This document shows positions 35,365 through 42,094 of a stretch of DNA of 42,094 bases, one piece after another. A program made the position numbers and the translations under genes. The notes under the pieces were generated by a model that made no database searches, had not been told where the DNA came from, and was given only the letters and a program-made list of their open reading frames with translations. Source of the DNA: a virus. The first letter of the stretch is position 1. Each line of letters begins with the position of its first letter. Where the stretch lies: positions 1 through 42,094 of IMG/VR virus record IMGVR_UViG_3300021197_001547; one strand, given 5' to 3'.

Positions 35365-37020
35365 TTAAATTTCGGGGTTGAGAACATAATCACAAAGATC
35401 TCCAGGTCCAACCGTCCCACCATTAATATCATCCACCATCGTACTGCTAGACCATGAAGTTACAGAAACAATTAAACCTTTACTTAGTAACGTATTAACC
35501 AGTTTTTTGAATTCTGAGAATACCATGAGTCTACCGTTTGGGTTTTCTCCACTTTGACTATTATTAACCCACGGTGCCGTAATCAAGGCCTGAAGGTCAA
35601 GAACCGCATGATGTTCGGTTGTTGCTGGATCTAGATCCCATGTGGTAAAGTCAATAACAAACTGAGAACCTGTATTAATCTTTCCATAAAATTCTCCATC
35701 GACTTGAACACCAGAAGAAACGGGAAACAATCCCCATCCCTTGTTTTTGGTATAATCCCAAGTACCATTTAATTTCATTCCGCCATCTGCATCACGGGGA
35801 ATCAATTCAAATATTTGGTTATCAGTTCCGACTATAGTAGCGATAGTTTCTATTCGTTGATCTCCCGCCAGATAATCACTTTCGTTGTTTTTTCTGGCGA
35901 TTCTAGTTCCTGCATCAAACGAAGCATTATTAAAACCACATTGAGAAAGAATATCCCACTGACGTTGCCATTCATCTGCTGGATATACCGATGGTTCTTT
36001 ATCTGATCTTGACCACCCCGGTGCAAATGCTAAAAGATTATCATCGATAAAATCTTTGCTCGATGTTTCATATGCTTGACCATAACCTATGTAACAAAAT
36101 ACTTCTTGGACACCGGCCGCCCTTATTGCATCTGTAGCAACTTTCCACGAAGAAACTTGATCTCCTATGGACTCACCGGGTGAACCATTTGGTGTGAATG
36201 GAGTAGGATATGTGTTTACAAGACCTCGTTCCATATCTTGTCCGATCCGAGAATCACTAGCACGAGTATCGTAGGAATTTGCCTGTTCGATAAGCATACC
36301 TGTACCGGCCTTGTTTGTGAAGTATCCTTGATTGTCTTCGTTACTTCCGCTTAGAGGTTCCCCTGCCACAAACCCAGCGGGATTTCCAATCATCACACGA
36401 TTAAACACTCTTCCACCGGCAAGGGCCTTGTTTATAATCTGTTGTTGCACATAAAACAATCTACCATTTTGCTCGGGGTTCTGTAGAGCAGAAACATTAC
36501 CAAACGCTGGGGTATGTAACCAATCCGAACGACTACCGTTTATTCCATTTGCTATTCCGTAAGATTCTCTGAACCCAGAGAAAGATGCAAAGTAGTTGAT
36601 GTAGAATGGTGATCGATCTATAGTACGAGGAATAGTATTCCCCGGTTCTCCATCGCCCTCGTCTTCATCCCCACCACCAGAAGATCCTTCGAACTCGCTA
36701 ATGTAATGGCCTTCAGTGGTTTGTGGATTGTTTTTTTCAACCTCTACTTTATATTCAATATTGACAATATTTTGGGATTGAATCCAACTAAAATCGTCTG
36801 TAAAGAATGAACTACCTGGCATCGCATCACCTGATTGAATAGTTTCAATAAATGTCCAATTCGTAGTACCCAAGATACGACCGTAAAGATTATACGATAA
36901 TGCGTTTTCTGAGACTACAAAATTAATTTTATTCGCACTATCAATAATTTCAACCGATATAACACCGTTGTTCGAATTTGTTAGAGAATCACCTACAAAT
37001 ACAGTTCTATTCCATGTCAT
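35365..37020 (-). CDS. Unrecognised 551-aa protein with FN3-like and possible barrel domains
   Basis: The N-terminal 110 residues look like one fibronectin-III/Ig-type module (ISVEIIDSANKINFVV, LGTTNWTFIETIQSG, NIEYKVEVEKNN). A flexible acidic linker follows (SSGGGDEDEGDGEPGN, about 114-129), then about 420 residues with a pattern suggesting a (beta/alpha) barrel. Examples are PFYINYFASFSGFRES, WKVATDAIRAAGVQEVFCYI, QWDILSQCGFNNASFDAGTR and LVNTLLSKGLIVSVTSW. Such barrels are common in glycoside hydrolases, but no catalytic pair can be assigned by eye. The start overlaps the stop of the 1253-aa gene (ATGA at 37017-37020), and the next gene follows after 13 bases, so the three are co-translated. 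Probably a virion or adhesin component. Confidence 0.75.
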   Translation of the reverse strand: MTWNRTVFVGDSLTNSNNGVISVEIIDSANKINFVVSENALSYNLYGRILGTTNWTFIETIQSGDAMPGSSFFTDDFSWIQSQNIVNIEYKVEVEKNNPQTTEGHYISEFEGSSGGGDEDEGDGEPGNTIPRTIDRSPFYINYFASFSGFRESYGIANGINGSRSDWLHTPAFGNVSALQNPEQNGRLFYVQQQIINKALAGGRVFNRVMIGNPAGFVAGEPLSGSNEDNQGYFTNKAGTGMLIEQANSYDTRASDSRIGQDMERGLVNTYPTPFTPNGSPGESIGDQVSSWKVATDAIRAAGVQEVFCYIGYGQAYETSSKDFIDDNLLAFAPGWSRSDKEPSVYPADEWQRQWDILSQCGFNNASFDAGTRIARKNNESDYLAGDQRIETIATIVGTDNQIFELIPRDADGGMKLNGTWDYTKNKGWGLFPVSSGVQVDGEFYGKINTGSQFVIDFTTWDLDPATTEHHAVLDLQALITAPWVNNSQSGENPNGRLMVFSEFKKLVNTLLSKGLIVSVTSWSSSTMVDDINGGTVGPGDLCDYVLNPEI

Positions 37021-40000
37021 GGTCTTGCTCCACCGACAGCATCACCGATGATGTCTGTTCCTCCCGGATTGATATCCGGTCCATCATCTGCTGTATCACC
37101 ACATCCCGGATCCTCGGGGTCTCCGCCTCCATCATCAACCGTGCCTGGATCAATTTCACTGTCCTGTAGAATTATGAAAAGTGTTTCATCAGACAACGGT
37201 GGATCTGGATCTGTTATGGGCGGATCCGGAGGATCTGCGACAGGATCTAAACCAAATAATATTCTAGCGTACTGTGATTCGTAATTTATAAATTTATAAA
37301 AGTTGATTGCATTTTGTGGTGTGATATCCCCAAACTCACCGACAGTATTCCATGTGCCGGGGTGTAGTTCTCCGTTCACCAATTCGGGATTGAAGGAATC
37401 TGGTACACCTATATCACATAGGCCTTTGAGTCGTTCGGGAGCAAAGGCCTTATTCGCCGGATATGGTTCTCCATCTTGTTCTCGACCGCGAAGATACCAC
37501 TCCCATTTTGTTAAAGGCCACCACTGACCCCAATTGATTACCATTGTTGTTTTTGGGATGACAGGATCCTCTCCACCGACGAGGTGATCCCAAACTTCAA
37601 CTGGCATCCAAGGGAAATCATTCCCCACACAATTTCGATCTAGTTCCTGATCTGTCTGGTTTTCTAGAACTTGACCTGTAAATTTTCCGATGACTTGTCC
37701 ACCAATATTGTTATTAACATAATCACTTTCGGTTGGAACTACCACATCGGGGAAATGTTTTTCATATGGCCTTTGATCACAACTATTCATTGTGTTTGAT
37801 GTCGCTGCTTTCATTTCATATGCATGTGATGTCATAATACCTGCCTTTGATCCTAGACGTTCCTCCATGGCCTTAAAATAATTTCTAAGAGGCATGGTCA
37901 TATTAGTGCCTGCCTGAGAAAAATATATTTCTGCATTATTAAAGTCTACTGCACCGAGCATCATCTCTGCAATATTTTTTGTTGTTCCAAGTCCAAGGCC
38001 TTGACGAATCTCATCCATCTCTTCTCTAGTAACACGACTAAATGAGTCTGGCAAACCTGTTACATCAAGTCTATGAGTTGCGTCTCCATTCCATGCATCG
38101 TATAATGTAGCGTTTATCATACCATCAATATGATCTCTTGCAACTTCCAGTGTATACGCTCCCTCAGCACCCGGAGCAAGGTCTCCTTCGTTGAAACAAA
38201 GGTGCCAATATCTTGCATCACAACCAATCGGACCTTGATATAATGCTATTCTTCTACCGGGTTGACCAGTGAAAGCAGAATCTGAACCATCAGGTAGTGT
38301 GGGTGACTCACTTAATATAGATTTTGTATATGTGATTATATCAACAAAAGTTTGTGCCATCATTTCCAATTTTATTTGTGAAATTACCAATCGCTGTTTT
38401 AACACTTCCATTGTCGGATTCGGTTGTGCTATTTCTGAACTTATGTCGAAAGGAAAATCTGTCGGAACCCCTTCACAAGATTTTTTCCACGGACTCAATA
38501 CATGTTTCTGTTCGAAAGAGATTTCAGTTCTGTTGTTTGTTACACCGAATAGTCGTGCTAGGCCTGCTCGTTGTATAATTGAGTGGAGACACCTATCATA
38601 ATTTGGTATCTCCATATTATACAACATGATGCCAAATTCACCAACTAAATCTTCACCGATCGAATCTATGGTATCTTTCTCGTTTCTAGCGTTACTAAGA
38701 ACTCGATTTTTCATACGTTCATATAAACATTCTAGCATCGCGGACCATTGGGTTAAGTCTGCTCGATTCAAAATATGCCATCTCGTCTCATCATTAGAAT
38801 ACCACAAACCCGGTGTCCAAATTACTTGCTCTCCAATGATTCCGCCTTCAGAACCCGTTGTGAGTGGTTGTGCTTTCAGTGTTCCATCTTCACCTGTATC
38901 TGGATCAAACCAACACCCCGGATCTCCGGGGAACATCAATTCATTTCCCCGCTTGTGTCCATACTCACTACTACCAAGAGTAGAATATACTTTCTCACCA
39001 GTGATAGCATCGAAAGGCAGATCATCGCACCAGTGAGCAACAAATTTCCAATTGGTTCCTATCTCTGGAGCAGCATCAATTACGTCACCATAAATCGAAC
39101 CAACTATAGGAGTTTGATCACCAGATGGACCATTAAGTATAACGCCTCCGCGTCTTTCAGGAATGGCCCTTTTTTGTTGGACTCCGCGATCGCGGATAGA
39201 ACCCATGTAGTGTAAGTATTGATTCTTCATCCAATCAGAATCTTGATCTGTAGTATTTAACCGATCTGCTACGAAGTATATATTTTCAAGGCCGTCAGCA
39301 GGCCTCGTTTTAAATCTACCATAACCACTCGCCCACCACCTTTCCATGTTAGTTCTATAATATAATCCGCTGGGTCCAGGTCTCTCAGAATCACTTCTCA
39401 CAATACCATTTCGCCATCTAGCATAATCAGAATCAGAACCATTACCAAAATATCTCTGTCTGGTTTGAATCTGTGGATAAAATGGCAACCATGTATCATC
39501 ACCAATGTTTGGACTATCTTGCCAACCGGTCGGTGGTTCTACAAATCCACAATACCATCTGTTCCAGAGCAGAAGTTCTTCATCAGTCATGAATGGGTTG
39601 CTTATACTAGGAGAATTTCCGTTAACGAAATCGGTCGGAATATACCACGCATCACCGCCTGGAACATATGTGTCGTTTTTGTATCCCCAGTCATCAATTG
39701 GGTTGGGAAATCCAAACTGATTGTTTGCTCCCCACTTATCTTTAATTGCATGATTCATTGCTGTGCCGTTTGGTGCAGCACAAATTTCATCTCGTCCATG
39801 CTTTCCTGTGTAATAGGTTTCAACAAAATTTGGGCCCACATCAACAGGACCATAGTTGTTATGAATTTCCCATACCAATTTATTACTCAACCCAGCATTT
39901 TCTACAGCATTTCGTATTCGTTTGAAGTAGTCCGTTAGTTTAGAACCCTCCCAGTCCGGATTGTTAAAAACTACTTCCCATTCAAATGGCCAGTGAGTAG

Positions 40001-40778
40001 AGTTCTCTTCTGTTCCCGCACAGGTTGCAGAAATCGTAGCAAAGTCCAATGGTGCAAGCATTCTTGCAGATGGACCTGTATCTTTCGCAAACATTGCCGC
40101 AAAATACGAATCCATGAAAGCACCTTTGCTTGTTTTGTCACCGGCGGCCCAATATAGCATAGAACCTCTATTGAGGTAAGGAACATATGCACAACCAACC
40201 GGATTGTCTGGATATGCTGCTTTATATCGCGTCATACCAGCGACCCAGGCATCGATAATCCATTCTCTCATATCTGTCCAATTGCTTGGTATACTATTAA
40301 GAACTGTATTTGACATTTCCAATATATTGCCTGCATCCCTATTCATTTCGATCAAAGTGTACCACGCAACCGAAGCATCAAAAAACGCACACTCCATATC
40401 AAGATTGATAGCAATATCATTATCCCACGGTAAACTAAACGATCCGTGTGGACCACCACCGGTCGGGAAATCATTTCCATGCATACCCGATGCGATTGAG
40501 TTCGCCGTCCACGGACGACCGGGTCTAAGACCGATCGGATCTCCTAATGTGTCGTTTGTTCTTTGTAGTTGTTCATCAACCCAATCGTTCATCATATTCA
40601 TCGCATCCTCGGCCGAATTTGGAAACCGATCGTACATGGCACTATCGGTTTCGTTCGCAAGAATCCAATGTGTCAGCAATACGTCATCACGACCCTTTTT
40701 AACTTGATCGTGTAAAACAGGATCGTATGCTCGTACCGGCATAGACTTGATGATATTTCCATTCCATACAAATTGCAT
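37017..40778 (-). CDS. Unrecognised 1253-aa protein, first of three large neighbours
   Basis: No family recognised. The start at 40778 (MQFVWNGNIIKSMPVRAYDP) was chosen over an in-frame ATG at 40904 because it lies just after the upstream TGA (40783-40785) and has a GGGAGA site. The protein is Trp-, Asn- and Gly-rich and looks globular throughout: WDNDIAINLDMECAFFDASV, TDMREWIIDAWVAGMTRYKA, KLVWEIHNNYGPVDVGPNFV, and near the end MVINWGQWWPLTKWEWYLRG. The last 60 or so residues are Pro/Asp/Gly-rich (DPPDPPITDPDPPLSDE, DDGGGDPEDPGCG), a flexible acidic tail. Location between tail-tip and wedge genes suggests a virion protein, perhaps an enzyme or adhesin acting with the next two. No signal peptide or transmembrane helix is seen. 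Confidence 0.75.
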   Translation of the reverse strand: MQFVWNGNIIKSMPVRAYDPVLHDQVKKGRDDVLLTHWILANETDSAMYDRFPNSAEDAMNMMNDWVDEQLQRTNDTLGDPIGLRPGRPWTANSIASGMHGNDFPTGGGPHGSFSLPWDNDIAINLDMECAFFDASVAWYTLIEMNRDAGNILEMSNTVLNSIPSNWTDMREWIIDAWVAGMTRYKAAYPDNPVGCAYVPYLNRGSMLYWAAGDKTSKGAFMDSYFAAMFAKDTGPSARMLAPLDFATISATCAGTEENSTHWPFEWEVVFNNPDWEGSKLTDYFKRIRNAVENAGLSNKLVWEIHNNYGPVDVGPNFVETYYTGKHGRDEICAAPNGTAMNHAIKDKWGANNQFGFPNPIDDWGYKNDTYVPGGDAWYIPTDFVNGNSPSISNPFMTDEELLLWNRWYCGFVEPPTGWQDSPNIGDDTWLPFYPQIQTRQRYFGNGSDSDYARWRNGIVRSDSERPGPSGLYYRTNMERWWASGYGRFKTRPADGLENIYFVADRLNTTDQDSDWMKNQYLHYMGSIRDRGVQQKRAIPERRGGVILNGPSGDQTPIVGSIYGDVIDAAPEIGTNWKFVAHWCDDLPFDAITGEKVYSTLGSSEYGHKRGNELMFPGDPGCWFDPDTGEDGTLKAQPLTTGSEGGIIGEQVIWTPGLWYSNDETRWHILNRADLTQWSAMLECLYERMKNRVLSNARNEKDTIDSIGEDLVGEFGIMLYNMEIPNYDRCLHSIIQRAGLARLFGVTNNRTEISFEQKHVLSPWKKSCEGVPTDFPFDISSEIAQPNPTMEVLKQRLVISQIKLEMMAQTFVDIITYTKSILSESPTLPDGSDSAFTGQPGRRIALYQGPIGCDARYWHLCFNEGDLAPGAEGAYTLEVARDHIDGMINATLYDAWNGDATHRLDVTGLPDSFSRVTREEMDEIRQGLGLGTTKNIAEMMLGAVDFNNAEIYFSQAGTNMTMPLRNYFKAMEERLGSKAGIMTSHAYEMKAATSNTMNSCDQRPYEKHFPDVVVPTESDYVNNNIGGQVIGKFTGQVLENQTDQELDRNCVGNDFPWMPVEVWDHLVGGEDPVIPKTTMVINWGQWWPLTKWEWYLRGREQDGEPYPANKAFAPERLKGLCDIGVPDSFNPELVNGELHPGTWNTVGEFGDITPQNAINFYKFINYESQYARILFGLDPVADPPDPPITDPDPPLSDETLFIILQDSEIDPGTVDDGGGDPEDPGCGDTADDGPDINPGGTDIIGDAVGGARP

Positions 40779-40782
40779 ATGA

Positions 40783-41979
40783 TCAGAGTCTCCCGATGAC
40801 GTTTTGTGCTTCTGATGCTCGTTGTTCTGTTGTGGATGCTTCACTTGCTGACATTGCAAGCAATCCCTCACTACCCAACGATTCCTGAATACCTGCGATC
40901 GCATTCTTTGCTGAGGCAGATACAGTATCTATTGCACCCTGAGCAAACTCCGTGATGCCCGACTGCACTGATCTAACAGCGTTTCCTACTTCTCCGGCGA
41001 GTTCATTTGCCTTTGCCTTTGCTTGATTGATTGCATCTGCACCTGCTGCAACAAACGGAGGTGCTTCTGGTAACTCTGGGGTTGGGATCGAGAATGTTCC
41101 TGACGGGATTGACGTTCCTTGCTCGAATGCCTGTAGTGCATCGAGTTTACCCTGAAGATCAGGATTTGCAAACTCCTTCATTAACTGACCAGTCCAACAC
41201 GGATTCGATCGTACTGCCGCGATCAAAGTGTTTGCAGTTCCATACTTCTGTACCATGTCTCTCATGTTGGTTAGATTATCAACTGTTTGGTTGTAACTGT
41301 TTAACGCATTGTTTTTTGTTTCGGTTAGTTCACTTGAGAGAGTTGTTAGTTCTTGGACCAGTTCATTTTCTTGGATGTCACCACCAAGGAATGAACCAAT
41401 TGTTTGTTGGAGTATATTGTTAGACGCACCGACCGATTGCATCAGTGTAAGTCCACCGTCTTCAAGAATTAAATTGAAGTTTGGTCCAAAGTTATCTTCG
41501 ATCACATCCTGTCCGGGAAGTCGAAGGTTTGCCTTCATGCTGTTGAATGTATCAGACAGACTCACAATATTATTCTGGTTGAAGGCATTGGCATCAAGTG
41601 TGTTGACAGCACCAGACATTCTGTCCGTTGCGTCTTTGATGTTGTTGAGAATTCCTGCGTTTGGACTTCCGATTTGTGCGCCGGGTTGTCCGTTCAATTC
41701 ACCGAGCAAATTGTTCATACTCTGTAGTGCATCAATAGTTGACTGTTGTAGACCACCTGCCTCACCTTCGGGTGGTTGGTTATCTAAGATATTTGTGATA
41801 GACAGTTCGTTATCCTCTGCAACTGCCTTCGCTGTGTTGACGATCGTGCCAACGGGGTTCTGAAAGGCGTTGCCAGTCATCACATCGTTGATGATGTCTA
41901 GTGAAGTTTGACCAAGATCTTGTGTCTGGGGATCGCACTGTGGATCGAGTGGGTTGAAATCTTCTAGACTTAATGGCAT
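40783..41979 (-). CDS. Helical virion-associated protein, 398 aa (unknown)
   Basis: I do not recognise a family. The sequence is Ala/Asn/Gln/Leu-rich and mostly helical. The C-terminal region (about 300-398) is an amphipathic, coiled-coil-like stretch: AINQAKAKANELAGEVGNAV, RSVQSGITEFAQGAIDTVSA, SAKNAIAGIQESLGS. A conserved-looking motif SNPCWTGQLMKEFANPDLQG lies in the middle. It contains no membrane segment. The ATG at 41979 overlaps the PAAR stop by one base (TAATG) and replaces an in-frame ATG at 42024, which lies inside the PAAR gene. Coupling to the spike-tip gene suggests a tail-hub-associated or ejected structural protein; this is inference from position. Confidence 0.78.
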   Translation of the reverse strand: MPLSLEDFNPLDPQCDPQTQDLGQTSLDIINDVMTGNAFQNPVGTIVNTAKAVAEDNELSITNILDNQPPEGEAGGLQQSTIDALQSMNNLLGELNGQPGAQIGSPNAGILNNIKDATDRMSGAVNTLDANAFNQNNIVSLSDTFNSMKANLRLPGQDVIEDNFGPNFNLILEDGGLTLMQSVGASNNILQQTIGSFLGGDIQENELVQELTTLSSELTETKNNALNSYNQTVDNLTNMRDMVQKYGTANTLIAAVRSNPCWTGQLMKEFANPDLQGKLDALQAFEQGTSIPSGTFSIPTPELPEAPPFVAAGADAINQAKAKANELAGEVGNAVRSVQSGITEFAQGAIDTVSASAKNAIAGIQESLGSEGLLAMSASEASTTEQRASEAQNVIGRL

Positions 41980-42094
41980 TATCCGGCCCTCACATTTCCT
42001 GAACCTGTTGCTGAGTGTCCACATGATGCGGCATCACCTGCACGACATACTGGTATTCCGCCGACTCTAACCATACCAGATCCGGTCACTATAA
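41979..42094 (-). CDS. PAAR-repeat tail spike tip protein, C-terminus only (partial, gp5.4 type)
   Basis: The last 37 codons of a gene that begins beyond the window. The peptide reads IVTGSGMVRVGGIPVCRAGD then AASCGHSATGSGNVRAG and TAA. This is the signature of PAAR proteins: GS-V-VGG-P-CRAGD followed by CGH-ATGS-NV. PAAR proteins cap the central spike (T4 gp5.4 on gp5) with a sharp, often metal-bound cone that pierces the host membrane; the Cys and His seen here are typical metal ligands. The stop overlaps the next start (TAATG). Confidence 0.88.
   Translation of the reverse strand, partial: IVTGSGMVRVGGIPVCRAGDAASCGHSATGSGNVRAG

Noticed and set aside
40779-40904. Extension of the 1253-aa protein to an upstream ATG at 40904
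   Set aside because: The extra 42 residues overlap the end of the 398-aa gene, are Gln/His/Lys-rich and look non-native; the start at 40778 has a ribosome site and normal spacing.
40204-41863. Plus-strand open frames of 130-184 codons opposite the 398-aa and 1253-aa genes
   Set aside because: They lie antisense to longer, credible genes, lack ribosome sites and have low-complexity Ser/Cys/Ile-rich translations typical of shadow frames.

Overview
The window is part of the late structural region of a T4-like contractile-tailed phage (myovirus). All credible genes lie on the minus strand, so transcription runs from high to low coordinates. Identification rests on the order and sequence of the T4 homologues: PAAR tip protein (gp5.4 type), gp25, gp6, a gp7-position protein, gp8, a giant DUF4815-type protein, fibre and adhesin genes, gp13, gp14, gp15, gp16, gp17 and the start of gp18. 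This arrangement, and the long marine versions of gp8 and the DUF4815 protein, resemble T4-like phages of marine bacteria such as cyanophages and pelagiphages. The host cannot be read from the window: I see no photosynthesis or other metabolic genes, tRNAs, integrase or CRISPR.

Layout in transcription order. (1) 42094-40783: end of a PAAR spike-tip gene and a 398-aa helical protein of unknown function. (2) 40778-30927: three consecutive large unrecognised proteins (1253, 551 and 1474 aa), possibly carbohydrate-active tail proteins. (3) 30926-30872: a short gap with a perfect T4-type late promoter box (TATAAATA). (4) 30871-18023: a membrane-anchored 215-aa protein, then baseplate genes gp25, gp6, gp7-like, gp8, the 1746-aa DUF4815 protein and a 62-aa coiled-coil protein. 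(5) 18019-4856: host-recognition genes. These are an 1108-aa fibre, a 1022-aa collar-domain fibre, a 397-aa lectin-like adhesin, a 1042-aa beta-helix protein with a very cysteine-rich insertion, a 55-aa ORF, a LamG-like adhesin whose frame has no normal start, and a 106-aa protein. (6) 4855-179: a 98-nt possible micro-gene, then neck genes gp13 and gp14, tail completion gp15 and terminase gp16/gp17. (7) 178-1: a leader with a possible late promoter and the first 25 codons of the sheath gene gp18.

The genes are packed almost without gaps, with TAATG, ATGA or TAGATG junctions, so translational coupling is likely. Together they encode baseplate wedges, baseplate-proximal fibres and adhesins, the neck that closes the filled head, the packaging motor and the sheath. 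The unusual parts are the three-gene block at 30927-40778, the cysteine-rich insertion at about 7858-8656, and two reading-frame anomalies: an in-frame TAA with no following start codon at 7066-7068, and a 98-nt unit one base short of a complete frame at 4758-4855.
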